DNA of 64,000 nt from Flavobacterium arcticum (GCF_003344925.1 NZ_CP031188.1:2339001-2403000); one strand, 5' to 3'. Counted from the stretch's first letter, positions 1 through 9,417 are shown. Translations and numbers: made by a program. Notes: generated by a model not told the origin, from the sequence alone.

Positions 1-2
1 GT

Positions 3-485
3 ACTAGCGGATATGAAGGTTTTTATCATGTAGTAGGTATTACAGGAAGTATTGAAGAAAGTACAGTACAACTTATTATACGTGATCATGACAAAGCAAA
101 ATTTGAGGCTAGAAAAGAAAATGTAGCAAGAATTGCTGAAGAAATGAATGCAAGCTACCTTAAACAATTTGGCGAACCTATTGTAATTGCTGATATAAAA
201 GATCAATATTATAACATGAAAGAAAAGGTAGTACCTGTATTTCATATTGTGGATATTGCCGAACAAGCAATGAAAGATTTAGGAATAGCTCCACTTATCA
301 AGCCAATACGTGGCGGTACTGATGGTTGCCAATTATCATACATGGGCTTACCTTGCCCTAACATATTTGCTGGTGGTCATAACTTTCATGGTAAATATGA
401 GTATGTACCTGCAGAGAGTATGCAAAAGGCTACTGATGTAATTGTAAAAATTGCTGAACTTACTGCTATAAAATACAATGGATAA
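3..485 (+). CDS. pepT: Peptidase T (tripeptide aminopeptidase), 3' part only
   Basis: About 160 C-terminal residues are present; the frame is open from the window edge, so the 5' end lies outside. The family is a zinc M20 exopeptidase that removes N-terminal residues from tripeptides in the cytoplasm. The visible end carries the family signature [16 protein letters not shown] followed by [13 protein letters not shown], whose first His is the expected C-terminal metal ligand. The upstream part ([18 protein letters not shown], then a helix rich in Lys and Glu) fits the lid domain. The stop overlaps the next gene's ATG by 8 bp, so the two are probably translationally coupled. Identity is secure; activity cannot be judged from a fragment. 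Confidence 0.93.
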   Translation, partial: TSGYEGFYHVVGITGSIEESTVQLIIRDHDKAKFEARKENVARIAEEMNASYLKQFGEPIVIADIKDQYYNMKEKVVPVFHIVDIAEQAMKDLGIAPLIKPIRGGTDGCQLSYMGLPCPNIFAGGHNFHGKYEYVPAESMQKATDVIVKIAELTAIKYNG

Positions 486-1056
486 AAAAGGAAAAAGCTT
501 GGATAGCTCGCACTTATGGGCAGAAGAGCTTGATTTTTTAAAATCTATAATACATAAAACGGGGCTAGTTGAAACCACAAAATGGGATAGTCCTGTTTTT
601 ACTTATAATAATAAGAATGTTTTAGGTGTAAACGGGTTTAAAGATTTTTTTACTATCTGGTTCTTTAAAGGTGTTTTTCTTAAAGACGAGGGCGGCTTAT
701 TAATTAATGCTAATGAAGAAAACACTAAATCGCTTCGTCAATGGCGTTTTACATCTAAAGATGAGATAAACGAAAAGCTGGTTTTACAATATATTTATGA
801 AGCTATCGAAGTGGAAAAAAATGGATTAGAAATAAAACCCGAAAAAAAACAGACAGTAGTACCCGAACATTTACAAATAGTTCTTGATAATTCTACTGAG
901 TTAAATAAGGCTTTCGATGCTTTATCACCATATAAACAACGTGAGTATTGCGAATATATAGATAGTGCAAAAAGAGAGGCTACTAAACTTTCTAGAATTG
1001 AAAAGTGTAGTCTTATGATATTAGAAGGTAAAGGGCTAAATGATAAATACAGATAA
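478..1056 (+). CDS. YdeI/OmpD-associated family protein (DUF1801 plus OmdA-like C-terminus)
   Basis: 192 residues. Residues about 15-115 resemble the DUF1801 fold ([21 protein letters not shown]). Residues about 130-190 match the OmdA-like tail ([21 protein letters not shown], then [15 protein letters not shown]), which ends this family. Members are described as YdeI/OmpD-associated or bacteriocin-protection proteins, but the biochemical role is not established. There is no signal peptide or membrane segment, so it is expected in the cytoplasm. It overlaps pepT by 8 bp and is followed by a strong hairpin at 1101-1138, so it is the last gene of the pepT transcript. Confidence 0.8.
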   Translation: MDKKGKSLDSSHLWAEELDFLKSIIHKTGLVETTKWDSPVFTYNNKNVLGVNGFKDFFTIWFFKGVFLKDEGGLLINANEENTKSLRQWRFTSKDEINEKLVLQYIYEAIEVEKNGLEIKPEKKQTVVPEHLQIVLDNSTELNKAFDALSPYKQREYCEYIDSAKREATKLSRIEKCSLMILEGKGLNDKYR

Positions 1057-1100
1057 TATTAACCTTATTAATAATACCTATATCCCCTCATTACAATAAT

Positions 1101-1138
1101 ATAAAAAGTCCTCATCATTTCTGATGAGGACTTTTTAT
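1101..1138. terminator. Bidirectional Rho-independent terminator
   Basis: Perfect 17-bp inverted repeat (1101-1117 and 1122-1138) with a 4-nt loop. Runs of A on the left and T on the right give a U-tract in both directions. It separates the convergent pepT/YdeI transcript and the yajC transcript. Confidence 0.9.
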
Positions 1139-1155
1139 ATTTAATTGTATTAATC

Positions 1156-1434
1156 TTATTTTGCAGGAGCGTTTAATTTTTGGCTAAGTTCTAGCGATAT
1201 TGCCGAGCGCTCCATTTTTAACTTCCCTGCCATAGTTTCTATTACCGTAGCAGTTTCTGTAAGCTCAGCTATCTTGCCGTGAATACCACTTTTAGTAATA
1301 ATCTTATCTCCTACTTTAAGGTCTCTTTCAAATTGTTTTTCTTGTTTTTGCCTTTTCTGTTGTGGTCTAATCATTAAAAAATAGATAACCACAAACATTA
1401 GTAATAACGGGGCAAACTGTGATAATTGATCCAT
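1156..1434 (-). CDS. yajC: Preprotein translocase subunit YajC
   Basis: 92 residues, the usual size for YajC, an inner-membrane accessory of the SecDF-SecYEG translocon. One N-terminal membrane helix (about residues 7-22, LLLMFVVIYFLMIRPQ) is followed by the family hallmark RPQQKRQK and a cytoplasmic domain with VGDKIITKSGIHGKI. It lies 3 bp after the DUF1573 gene and downstream of nusB, forming a compact leftward group that ends at the terminator at 1101-1138. Confidence 0.95.
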   Translation of the reverse strand: MDQLSQFAPLLLMFVVIYFLMIRPQQKRQKQEKQFERDLKVGDKIITKSGIHGKIAELTETATVIETMAGKLKMERSAISLELSQKLNAPAK

Positions 1435-1437
1435 ATA

Positions 1438-1917
1438 TTATTTTTTCTCTTGTTTAACGCCTACACCAGCTTTTGGTGTAACATCAGCAGTAAATTTAAG
1501 TACTTCACTACCACTCTCTGTATTTGCTGTAACAGTTACAGATTTGTTTTGTTTTCCGCTTTTTCCTGCAGAGTTAAAAGATACTTTTATCTCACCAGTA
1601 TCACCCGGTTTTACAGCCGTTTTAGTATAACTCGGTACAGTACAACCGCAACTTGCTTTAGCTTCACTTATAAGAAGATCAGATGAACCTGCATTAGTAA
1701 AAGTAAAAGTATGCTCTACTACATCACCAGAATTGATAGTCCCAAAGTCAAAATTTGTATCTTCAAACTTCATTACGGCTACTTTACCTGCTTCTGCATG
1801 TGCTAATTCAGCCTCTTTAGCTGTTTCTTCGTCAATACGCAAAGCTGCATTTTCTTTACATGATGTTGTAAGTACTAAAGATGCTATGGCGAACATAGCT
1901 GCTGTTCTTTTTATCAT
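1438..1917 (-). CDS. DUF1573 domain lipoprotein
   Basis: 159 residues. The N-terminus has a lipoprotein signal (MIKRTAAMFAIASLVLTTSC) with the lipobox Cys at residue 20. The mature part contains a DUF1573 Ig-like domain: FDFGTINSGDVVEHTFTFTN, SCGCTVPSY, then PGDTGEIKVSFNSAGKSG. DUF1573 proteins are common periplasmic or surface proteins of Bacteroidota with no defined biochemical role. The SCGC motif is typical of the family. Placement between nusB and yajC suggests co-expression, not shared function. Confidence 0.88.
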   Translation of the reverse strand: MIKRTAAMFAIASLVLTTSCKENAALRIDEETAKEAELAHAEAGKVAVMKFEDTNFDFGTINSGDVVEHTFTFTNAGSSDLLISEAKASCGCTVPSYTKTAVKPGDTGEIKVSFNSAGKSGKQNKSVTVTANTESGSEVLKFTADVTPKAGVGVKQEKK

Positions 1918-1937
1918 AACTATAGTTTTAAAATTGT

Positions 1938-2879
1938 TTACATTAAACCTCTTCCGGTTTTTATTAATTTATTATTGGTTTGATAATCCTTAATTAAGTT
2001 ATCTAATATTCCGTTGATAAAAATACTACTTTTTGGTGTAGAATATTCTTTTGCTATCTCAAGATATTCGTTTATAGTAACTTTTACTGGTATCGACGGA
2101 AATTTTAAAAATTCGCATATTGCCATTTTTAATATTATAGCATCTACTTCGGCTATACGCTCAGTATCCCAGTTTGGGGTTTTATCTATAAATTCCTTTG
2201 CTAGCTCTCTGTCATTAAGTACTGTTTTTCTAAACAAGCTTTTTACAAAATCCTTATCATCAGCATCTTTATATAACCTTGGCACAAAAAATGAGTTACC
2301 GTCTGGCTTTATTTGTTTTAGCTGCTTGGCTATCATTGTATTTACTAACGGAATATCGTCTACCCAAGTTAACTTATAATCTTCTAGGTACTCATACAAC
2401 TTCTCATTAGGCGCAATAACTTCTGTAAAAAGTAAAGCTATAAAGTCTCTGTCTTTTTCAAAACTACTTTCGCTGTCCTTTATATAGTCATTATATACTT
2501 CACTTTGCTTAATTGCTTCAAGCAAAACCAGTATATAATCGTCATTCTGTTTCCAGTTATTTATCTTACGTTCTGCCATTGCAACACTTAGCGAATTGTT
2601 CTCTTCTAGCAGTTGCAATACTTCGTTATTAATAAATTTTTTATTAGGATTACGCTCTTCGCTTGTAGCAAGATGCTTTTTAGACGATTTTTCAATATAA
2701 TCTTCCTCGCTAACTCTTATCTCTACAAGAGCCGAAATCATTATAAGATATAAGTCTCGAATGTTCTCTATACTGTGAAAAAGGAATTTTTCTTCCTTTT
2801 CCATATTGTCTGAATCATTTTGATGCATAGCATATATTGACTGCATCACTTTAACTCGAATATGTCTTCTGTTTAACAT
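1938..2879 (-). CDS. nusB: Transcription antitermination factor NusB (long form)
   Basis: 313 residues, about twice the size of enterobacterial NusB. The start (MLNRRHIRVKVMQSIYAM) and end (NWDTERIAEVDAIILKMAICEFLKFPSIPVK split around VTINEYLEIAKEYSTPKSS, FINGILD) carry the NusB core, which binds boxA RNA with NusE/S10 in rRNA antitermination. The extra middle region (about residues 55-190) is charged and helical. A long NusB like this is, to my knowledge, the normal form in Bacteroidota. First gene of the nusB-DUF1573-yajC group. Confidence 0.9.
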   Translation of the reverse strand: MLNRRHIRVKVMQSIYAMHQNDSDNMEKEEKFLFHSIENIRDLYLIMISALVEIRVSEEDYIEKSSKKHLATSEERNPNKKFINNEVLQLLEENNSLSVAMAERKINNWKQNDDYILVLLEAIKQSEVYNDYIKDSESSFEKDRDFIALLFTEVIAPNEKLYEYLEDYKLTWVDDIPLVNTMIAKQLKQIKPDGNSFFVPRLYKDADDKDFVKSLFRKTVLNDRELAKEFIDKTPNWDTERIAEVDAIILKMAICEFLKFPSIPVKVTINEYLEIAKEYSTPKSSIFINGILDNLIKDYQTNNKLIKTGRGLM

Positions 2880-2899
2880 TCGTCTATAAGAACTTTAAA

Positions 2900-2933
2900 A
2901 ATTAAAGAAGCGAAAGAAAAATTCTTTCGCTTC
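2900..2933 (-). terminator. Terminator after leucine dehydrogenase
   Basis: 12-bp perfect stem (2907-2918 with 2922-2933) and a 3-nt loop, just past the leucine dehydrogenase stop in the leftward direction. It is followed on the minus strand by a T-rich run. It separates this gene from nusB. Confidence 0.7.
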
Positions 2934-2967
2934 GCAAAATTAAAAATAATATTTTTTTTATCGCTAA

Positions 2968-4071
2968 TTATTTAGCGGTTTCTTTCTTTCTTTCGTCAAT
3001 TCTTTTTTGTGCTATAGACATTGCAGCTTTTTGAGTAGTAATACCATTAGCTTCTGCATGACTAAATATCTCTAACGTAGTGTTATATATATTTTCTGTT
3101 CTACGCATTGCTTCTGCTTTATCATATCCTACAATTTCAGCATATACATTTATGATACCTCCAGCATTAATCAAGAAATCAGGAGCATAAGCAATACCTT
3201 TTTCTTTTAATATTCTACCATGTATCTCATCATTAGCTAACTGGTTATTGGCAGCACCTGCTATAACTTTAGCTTTTAGCCTCTCTATCGTTTCATCATT
3301 AACTGTAGCGCCAAGAGCACATGGAGCATAAATATCTACATCGGCGCTATAAATATCTTCGCCTGTATATATATGAGCACCATATTTGGCTGCTACTTCT
3401 TGCATTTTCACTTCATTAATATCAGTAATTTCTACATGAGCGCCTTCTTTAGCAAGATAACTTATAAGTGTTTCTCCTACGTGACCTGTACCTTGTACTA
3501 ATACTTTTTTACCTTGTAGCTTATCTGTACCAAACTTGTACATAGCAGCAGCTTTCATACCCATATATACACCATAAGCTGTTACAGGAGATGGGTTACC
3601 CGATCCTCCTTTAGCTTCTGATATACCTGTTACATGAGGTGTAACTTCGCGAATAATATCCATATCTGGTGTAGTAGTACCTACATCTTCGGCTGTTATA
3701 TATTTACCGCTAAGTGAGTGTATGAACTGCCCAAAACGTGTCATCATCTCAGGAGTTTTCTCTGTTTTAGCATCACCAATAATAACTGCTTTACCACCAC
3801 CTAGATTTAATCCAGAAATAGCAGATTTATATGTCATTCCTCTTGATAGCCTTAAAACATCATTTAGAGCTTCCCATTCGTTAGCATATTTCCACATCCT
3901 CGTACCACCAAGTGCGGGTCCTAAAACGGTATTATGAATACCAATTATTGCTTTTAATCCAGTATCTTTGTCATGACAAAAAACAATTTGTTCGTGGTCA
4001 TTAAATGATGCCTGCCCAAAAACAGGATCAACTTTTGCAAGATCGTTGGCTTTAATAACTTCTGCTATCAT
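2968..4071 (-). CDS. Leucine dehydrogenase (Glu/Leu/Phe/Val dehydrogenase family)
   Basis: 367 residues, the length of NAD-dependent leucine dehydrogenases, which deaminate branched-chain amino acids to 2-oxo acids. The substrate pocket motif GPALGGTRMW is at 51-60, with catalytic-type lysines at 82 (MTYKSAISGLNLGGGK) and 94. The Rossmann domain has GTGHVGETLISYL and the family segments AGAANNQLA and PDFLINAGGIINVY. The length and GGGKAVI favour leucine over glutamate dehydrogenase. Transcribed alone: flavobacterial promoter upstream, hairpin downstream. Confidence 0.9.
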   Translation of the reverse strand: MIAEVIKANDLAKVDPVFGQASFNDHEQIVFCHDKDTGLKAIIGIHNTVLGPALGGTRMWKYANEWEALNDVLRLSRGMTYKSAISGLNLGGGKAVIIGDAKTEKTPEMMTRFGQFIHSLSGKYITAEDVGTTTPDMDIIREVTPHVTGISEAKGGSGNPSPVTAYGVYMGMKAAAMYKFGTDKLQGKKVLVQGTGHVGETLISYLAKEGAHVEITDINEVKMQEVAAKYGAHIYTGEDIYSADVDIYAPCALGATVNDETIERLKAKVIAGAANNQLANDEIHGRILKEKGIAYAPDFLINAGGIINVYAEIVGYDKAEAMRRTENIYNTTLEIFSHAEANGITTQKAAMSIAQKRIDERKKETAK

Positions 4072-4114
4072 GATAATAATTTTAAATATTGAAATTTATT
4101 CAAAAAACAAGTCA

Positions 4115-4145
4115 CAAAAATACATATATAATTAAAATATAGCAA
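4115..4145 (-). promoter_or_regulatory. Flavobacterial-type promoter for leucine dehydrogenase
   Basis: On the minus strand a TATTTTTG box (4115-4122; consensus TAnnTTTG) is preceded by TTG (4143-4145) with a 20-bp spacer, matching the Bacteroidota housekeeping promoter. It sits 43 bp before the start codon. Confidence 0.65.
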
Positions 4146-4267
4146 TATAAACGCTTTTTTTTATGTATTCAATAATTTAAAGCATTATTTACTGATAGCT
4201 ACAATTAATAAAAAAACCTTTATTTTAACATTAATAAACAAAAAAACACCTTTATATTAACATTTAA

Positions 4268-6028
4268 ATGAAAGAACTACAGTATTTAAACAAGTATTTT
4301 GTAAAATATAAATTTCGATTTTTTATAGGAATCTCCATTACTATAATAGCACAGATATTTTCATTATTCACCCCTGAACTTATTGGTAATTCTATTAAAT
4401 CGATTGAAGAATTCACAAATAAAGGAGGAATATCTGCCGAAGTAATAAAAAATGAACTACTAACTAACATATTACTTATTATTGCCACCACCCTTATTGC
4501 TGGTGCGCTTACTTTCTTGATGCGTCAGACACTTATCGTAATGTCGCGCCATGTAGAGTTTGATCTTAAAAATGAAATTTTCAGGCAATATGAGAACCTA
4601 TCTCAAAGTTTTTATAAACGTAACCGTACAGGCGACTTAATGAACCGTATTAGCGAAGATGTTAACAAGGTGCGTATGTATGTAGGGCCTGCGGTAATGT
4701 ACTCTTTAAATACAATAATACGATTTGCGGTGGTAATGACACAGATGTACATTATATCGCCAAAGCTAACATTATATAGTCTACTCCCCCTACCTATACT
4801 ATCGTATAGTATTTTTAAAATAAGTAAAGAAATTAATAAACGTAGTACATCATACCAGCAAAACTTATCAAACCTGTCTACATTTACCCAAGAAATGTTT
4901 TCGGGGATAAGAGTTATAAAAGCCTATGCTTTAGAAAAGCAAAAGCAAACCGATTTTACTGAGCTATCACGCGATAGCAAAAAGAAAAATATGCGCCTTG
5001 CTAAAGTTAATGCACAGTTTGGACCGTTAATGATATTACTAATAGGTATTAGCAACCTTGTAGTGATATATGCAGGTGGCGTAATGTATATAAATGGTAG
5101 TATACCTGACATTGGAGTTATTGCAAAGTTCATCCTTTATATTAATATGCTTACTTGGCCTGTAGCATCGCTAGGCTGGATATCATCTATGGTACAAGAG
5201 GCAGAAGCATCGCAAAAAAGGATTAATGAATTTTTAAAAACTGAACCAGATATTAAAAATAATCAAGAGAAACACATTACTATAGAAGGAAAAATTGCTT
5301 TTGATAATGTCTCTTTTACTTATGATGATACTAATATCACAGCATTAAAAGATGTATCTTTTACCGTAAACAAAGGTGAAACTCTCGCTATATTAGGAAA
5401 AACAGGTTCGGGAAAATCTACAATACTATCATTAATAAGCCGATTGTATGATGTAGAAAAAGGAGCGATACTCGTTGATAACGAAAATATAAAAGACATT
5501 AACCTTAACGATTTGCGGAACAGCGTGGGTTTTGTACCCCAAGATGCCTTTTTATTCTCTGACAGCATTGAAAACAATATTAAATTTGGTAATGAATATG
5601 CTACAGACGATGAAATAGTTACTGTTGCTAAAAAAGCAGTAGTACACGACAATATTATTAATTTTAATAAACAATACAAAACAGTATTAGGAGAGCGAGG
5701 TATAACCCTATCAGGTGGGCAAAAACAAAGAGTATCTATAGCCAGAGCCATGATAAAAGATGCTCCTATACTATTACTAGACGATTCACTATCGGCAGTA
5801 GATACTGAAACTGAAGAAGCTATACTAAATAACTTACTAGAATTTTGTAAAGATAAAACCACAATAATTGTAAGCCATAGAGTATCATCTGCTAAAAATG
5901 CCGATAAAATAATTATACTAGAAGGTGGTAAAATAGTACAACAAGGTACTCACAACCAAATGGTAAACACCGAAGGTTATTATAAAGAATTATACCTAAA
6001 ACAACTTTCAGAAAAAGAAATTCAGTAA
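4268..6028 (+). CDS. ABC transporter, fused permease and ATPase (exporter type)
   Basis: 586 residues, a half-size type IV exporter that works as a dimer in the inner membrane. Residues about 1-310 hold the six-helix permease with the coupling region FYKRNRTGDLMNRISEDV. The ATPase domain has Walker A GKTGSGKST at 378-386, signature LSGGQ from 481, Walker B ILLLDDSLSAVD and the H-loop SHR. All catalytic motifs are intact. The cargo cannot be read from sequence; MsbA-like lipid or a drug are the usual possibilities. Transcribed divergently from leucine dehydrogenase, with no substrate-binding or second permease gene alongside. Confidence 0.88.
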   Translation: MKELQYLNKYFVKYKFRFFIGISITIIAQIFSLFTPELIGNSIKSIEEFTNKGGISAEVIKNELLTNILLIIATTLIAGALTFLMRQTLIVMSRHVEFDLKNEIFRQYENLSQSFYKRNRTGDLMNRISEDVNKVRMYVGPAVMYSLNTIIRFAVVMTQMYIISPKLTLYSLLPLPILSYSIFKISKEINKRSTSYQQNLSNLSTFTQEMFSGIRVIKAYALEKQKQTDFTELSRDSKKKNMRLAKVNAQFGPLMILLIGISNLVVIYAGGVMYINGSIPDIGVIAKFILYINMLTWPVASLGWISSMVQEAEASQKRINEFLKTEPDIKNNQEKHITIEGKIAFDNVSFTYDDTNITALKDVSFTVNKGETLAILGKTGSGKSTILSLISRLYDVEKGAILVDNENIKDINLNDLRNSVGFVPQDAFLFSDSIENNIKFGNEYATDDEIVTVAKKAVVHDNIINFNKQYKTVLGERGITLSGGQKQRVSIARAMIKDAPILLLDDSLSAVDTETEEAILNNLLEFCKDKTTIIVSHRVSSAKNADKIIILEGGKIVQQGTHNQMVNTEGYYKELYLKQLSEKEIQ

Positions 6029-6099
6029 ATCGTTGGATTATATAGTTTTTTTTTAGATTTTTGGTTGGTACATAAATCATACAAACCAAACCAAGGATT

Positions 6100-6471
6100 A
6101 TGAGAGAAAATGATATGTTGGAAAAGGAAGAGATCTTTTCTAAAGTTCTAAGGGCAGGAAGAAGAACTTACTTTTTTGATGTAAGAGCTACAAAAGCTGA
6201 CGACTATTACATTACCATTACCGAAAGTAAAAAGTTTACTGAAGAAGATGGTTCTTTCCATTTCAAAAAGCACAAAATCTATCTTTACAAAGAAGACTTT
6301 ACTGCATTCAAAGAAATTCTTGAAGAGATGACTACTTACGTGCTAGACCATAAAGGCGAAGAAGTAATATCTGAAAGACATCAAAAAGACTTTAAAAAGT
6401 TATTTGGTGAAAAAAATGAAGAAACGGTTACTACAGAAAGCTTTACAGATATAAGCTTTGATGATATATAA
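6100..6471 (+). CDS. PUR family DNA/RNA-binding protein (DUF3276)
   Basis: 123 residues. The bulk is a single PUR domain: EEIFSKVLRAGRRTYFFDVR, then ATKADDYYITITESKK, then FKKHKIYLYKEDF. In Bacteroidota, DUF3276 proteins resemble eukaryotic Pur-alpha, which binds single-stranded nucleic acid. The C-terminal 30 residues are acidic and probably disordered. A second in-frame ATG at 6115 (MLEKEE) could be the real start. Ends just before a bidirectional terminator. Confidence 0.85.
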   Translation: MRENDMLEKEEIFSKVLRAGRRTYFFDVRATKADDYYITITESKKFTEEDGSFHFKKHKIYLYKEDFTAFKEILEEMTTYVLDHKGEEVISERHQKDFKKLFGEKNEETVTTESFTDISFDDI

Positions 6472-6474
6472 ATA

Positions 6475-6500
6475 AAAAAACTGCCATATGGCAGTTTTTT
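6475..6500. terminator. Bidirectional terminator between PUR gene and csaA
   Basis: Inverted repeat 6475-6485 / 6490-6500 (A6-CTGCC, ATAT loop, GGCAG-T6). It serves the converging PUR and csaA transcripts. Confidence 0.85.
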
Positions 6501-6506
6501 GTTTTT

Positions 6507-6839
6507 TTATAATATCCGTAACCCATTTTCTACCCTAAGGTCTGGGGCGAGTAATATTACATCGCCTTCTGTTCCTACAGCTCCTAAAACAAGGCATTCG
6601 CTCATGAATTTTCCTATTTGTTTTTTAGGAAAGTTTACTACTGCTACAATTTGCCTGTTTAGCAGACCTTCTTTAGTATATCGTTTTGTAATCTGTGCCG
6701 ACGATTTACGAATACCTATTTCTGTACCAAAGTCTATTGTTAATTGATATGCTGGCTTTCGTGCTTCAGGAAAATCATTTACATCAATAATAGTCCCTAC
6801 ACGCATTTCTGTTTTTTCAAATTCTTCCCAAGTAAGCAT
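6507..6839 (-). CDS. csaA: tRNA-binding protein CsaA
   Basis: 110 residues, full length for CsaA, a homodimeric OB-fold protein related to the tRNA-binding domain of methionyl- and phenylalanyl-tRNA synthetases and proposed to act as a secretion chaperone. Diagnostic stretches are MRVGTIIDVNDFPEARKPAY, FGTEIGIRKSSAQIT and GRQ-like NRQIVAVVNFPKKQIG, then SECLVLGAVG. No signal peptide. It probably starts its own short transcript ending at the hairpin at 6475-6500. Confidence 0.92.
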   Translation of the reverse strand: MLTWEEFEKTEMRVGTIIDVNDFPEARKPAYQLTIDFGTEIGIRKSSAQITKRYTKEGLLNRQIVAVVNFPKKQIGKFMSECLVLGAVGTEGDVILLAPDLRVENGLRIL

Positions 6840-6890
6840 AATACTATTTAATTATTCTGTTTTTATTAATTTAATACTAGAAAAAAACAA

Positions 6891-7433
6891 CTACTCTTTT
6901 TCTACTACTACATCTATAGGTCGGTTCATTTTACGCCCAAATTTCACCGCTGCTTGCTGGCTTTCGTTAGAGCATAACACATACATGTTATAACTATATA
7001 ATGGCACCGTTACAGATTTAAATGCACCTCCATTATTTGCCCCATCAATGTCTTCAATTTTTATACTAAAATTATCGGCAGGAAAAGTATTGGCTACAGA
7101 AAGCAGGTAGTTATCTTTAGCAAAAGGGAAAAACCAACGTTCTTTTTTGGCTACTTCATCCTCTTTAAGTCTTTTATTATCATCCCCTATTTTATAGTTC
7201 GATGTAAATTGTAATGGAGCATTAGCATTTTTAAAACTATAAAGGTTGTTAACATTTATAACGTTCCTGCCAAGACTATCTACAATGGTTATTTTTAAAT
7301 TCTTAATGTTTTCTGTTTTTCCTGCTTCATGCACATCAAGTACAATATAAGATGTGAAATCGTAACCACAGTGCATTACCTGCGCCTTGGCAGAGAACGT
7401 AAATAATAACAAAAATATAATAATGTATCGCAT
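6891..7433 (-). CDS. Secreted protein of unknown function
   Basis: 180 residues. A clear signal peptide (MRYIIIFLLLFTFSAKA, cleavage near AQV) predicts periplasmic or surface location. The mature part has few charged clusters and alternating beta-type stretches (YIVLDVHEAG, LKITIVDSLG, FKSVTVPLYSYNMYVLC), suggesting one or two beta-sandwich domains. I do not recognise a family. It has two Cys residues (22 and 154 approximately) that could form a disulfide. It sits between csaA and the PPIase, both also leftward, and follows the PPIase terminator, so it likely has its own promoter. Confidence 0.7.
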   Translation of the reverse strand: MRYIIIFLLLFTFSAKAQVMHCGYDFTSYIVLDVHEAGKTENIKNLKITIVDSLGRNVINVNNLYSFKNANAPLQFTSNYKIGDDNKRLKEDEVAKKERWFFPFAKDNYLLSVANTFPADNFSIKIEDIDGANNGGAFKSVTVPLYSYNMYVLCSNESQQAAVKFGRKMNRPIDVVVEKE

Positions 7434-7497
7434 AGCTTATAATAAATATTGGTAAAAATAGTACTATAAATGCTTACTTTCAAAAAGTATTCCAAAT

Positions 7498-7525
7498 AAA
7501 AAGCCGCCATCACTGGCGGCTTTTT
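7498..7525. terminator. Terminator after the peptidyl-prolyl isomerase
   Basis: 12-bp perfect stem (7498-7509 / 7514-7525) with a GC-rich core and TCAC loop, flanked by A5 and T5. It ends leftward transcription from the PPIase gene. Confidence 0.88.
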
Positions 7526-7545
7526 AAATATAATTGTATCGATGT

Positions 7546-8478
7546 TTATTTTACATCCATTAATTCTACATCAAAAATAAGTGTAGCATCTGGAGGTATA
7601 ACACCACCTGCACCACGTGAACCATAAGCAAGATCTGATGGTATTACAAAACGAGCTTTATCACCTACATGCAATAAAGATACACCTTCATCCCAACCTG
7701 GTATAACCTGACCTACTCCTAATTGAAACTCAATAGGTTGTTTTCTTTGGTAAGATGAATCAAATACTTGCCCATCATCAAGCGTTCCTTTATAGTGCAC
7801 AGATACTTTGTTACCTTTCTCTGCTTTTTTACCGTCACCTTTTTGTATTATTTTATAACGAAGTCCACTATCTGTTTTATCAAAACCAGCAGCTAGCTTT
7901 TCCATTTCTGCTTCTGCCATTTGTTTAGCTTCAGCAAGACGTTTCTCACGCGAACCTTCAAATGTTCTAAAAGCTTCTATAGCATTCCAGTTTTTAGCTT
8001 CTTCTCCTTCTCTTACTATTTCAAGGTTCTCTATAGTATCGCCTTGTGCAATAGCATCAACAATATCTTGTCCTTCTATTACATGACCAAAAACAGTATG
8101 CTTATTATCTAACCAAGGAGTTTCTACATGCGTAATAAAAAACTGAGAACCATTAGTACCAGGTCCTGCATTAGCCATAGAAAGTACTCCAGGCTTGTCA
8201 TGTTTTAATTCTGGGTGAAATTCATCATCAAAGTTGTACCCTGGTCCGCCAGTACCACTACTCTGTGGGCATCCACCTTGTATCATAAAATCAGGTATAA
8301 CACGGTGAAATTTCAATCCGTCATAATAGGGTTTACCCTGTGGCTTTTCATTATTCTCAAGGTTACCTTCAGCAAGTCCTACAAAATTACCCACTGTACC
8401 AGGGGTTTTATCATATGTAAGTTTTACCAGTATAGCACCTTTTGTAGTATTGAATTTTGCGTAAATTCCGTTTTCCAT
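7546..8478 (-). CDS. Peptidyl-prolyl cis-trans isomerase, cyclophilin-FKBP fusion
   Basis: 310 residues with two unrelated prolyl isomerase domains. Residues about 1-165 are cyclophilin ([49 protein letters not shown]). Residues about 215-310 are FKBP ([57 protein letters not shown]). A short charged linker separates them. There is no signal peptide, so it is probably a cytoplasmic folding catalyst. A TAAATTTG -7 box lies at 8504-8511 on the minus strand, 26 bp before the ATG, without a clear TTG at -33. Confidence 0.92.
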   Translation of the reverse strand: MENGIYAKFNTTKGAILVKLTYDKTPGTVGNFVGLAEGNLENNEKPQGKPYYDGLKFHRVIPDFMIQGGCPQSSGTGGPGYNFDDEFHPELKHDKPGVLSMANAGPGTNGSQFFITHVETPWLDNKHTVFGHVIEGQDIVDAIAQGDTIENLEIVREGEEAKNWNAIEAFRTFEGSREKRLAEAKQMAEAEMEKLAAGFDKTDSGLRYKIIQKGDGKKAEKGNKVSVHYKGTLDDGQVFDSSYQRKQPIEFQLGVGQVIPGWDEGVSLLHVGDKARFVIPSDLAYGSRGAGGVIPPDATLIFDVELMDVK

Positions 8479-8503
8479 TATGAATGTTTTTGTTTGTAAA
8501 CCG

Positions 8504-8511
8504 CAAATTTA
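8504..8511 (-). promoter_or_regulatory. Probable -7 box for the PPIase gene
   Basis: TAAATTTG on the minus strand fits TAnnTTTG and lies 26 bp from the start codon. No TTG is found at the usual 17-23 bp upstream, so support is partial. Confidence 0.4.
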
Positions 8512-8586
8512 CGAATAAAATTCCTACCTGCCCAGTCGATAAATCATAACAATAATGTAAATTTGAATGTACTTATTTACATTATT

Positions 8587-9381
8587 ATGGAAAAAGATTA
8601 TTTAGCTATCAATAAAAAAGCTTGGAACAGCAAAACAGCTATACATGTTGATTCTGATTTTTATGATATGCCCTCTTTCATGGCAGGCAAATCTAGTTTA
8701 AATAGTATTGAACTTGACTTACTTGGAGATATTAAAGATAAAAGGATATTGCACCTATAATGTCACTTTGGGCAAGATACACTATCCTTAGCCCGAATGG
8801 GAGCTATAGTAACAGGAGTAGATTTATCTGACAAAGCAATTGAAAAAGCTGAAGAACTTTCTGCCTCGCTAAATATACCTGCACGTTTTATTTGTTGTGA
8901 TATTTATAGCCTTCCCGACTATCTGGATGAAGAATTTGATATTGTTTTTACCAGTTACGGCACTATCGGCTGGCTACCTGATATTGAAAAATGGACAGGT
9001 ATTATAAACCGTTACCTAAAAACAGGAGGACAATTTGTTTTTGCAGAGTTTCACCCTGTAGTTTGGATGTTTGATGATAATTTTGATTCGATTGTTTACA
9101 GTTATTTTAATAAAGAAATCATTTATGAAACAGTAAACGGGACTTATACTGATAATGAAGCTAATATTACTACCGAAATTATATCTTGGAACCATAGTAT
9201 AGCCGAAGTTGTAGGTAACTTGATAAGTAAAGGGTTACAAATAAAAGTACTTAATGAGTATGATTATAGTCCTTATAATTGCCTTGAAGGTATGGAAGAA
9301 GTAGAAAAAGGAAAATTTAGGATTAAAAAAATGGTAGATAAATTACCCTTAGTATATGCCCTACTCGCTAAAAAACCATAG
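8587..9381 (+). pseudogene. Class I SAM-dependent methyltransferase broken by one in-frame stop
   Basis: The frame from ATG 8587 runs 57 codons (MEKDYLAINKKAWN ... KRILHL), meets TAA at 8758-8760, then continues in the same frame without shift as CHFGQDTLSLARMGA, VTGVDLSDKAIEKAEEL and on to 9381. Together they give a normal 264-residue methyltransferase. The stop falls in the SAM-binding loop, where this subfamily has HLQCHFGQD, so CAA to TAA (one C-to-T change) explains it. The downstream ATG at 8797 would give a protein lacking the first strand and glycine loop. A sequencing error is possible. The intact enzyme's substrate is unknown. Confidence 0.88.
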
Positions 9382-9417
9382 TAATAATTCATTATATTTG
9401 ACTCAAAAATTATACTT

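Noticed and set aside
5320..5862. Minus-strand ORF of 180 residues inside the ABC exporter
   Set aside because: Antisense to intact Walker and signature motifs; no recognisable protein features.
8797..9381. Separate methyltransferase gene starting at ATG 8797
   Set aside because: It is in phase with the upstream 57 codons and would lack the first strand and glycine loop needed to bind SAM.
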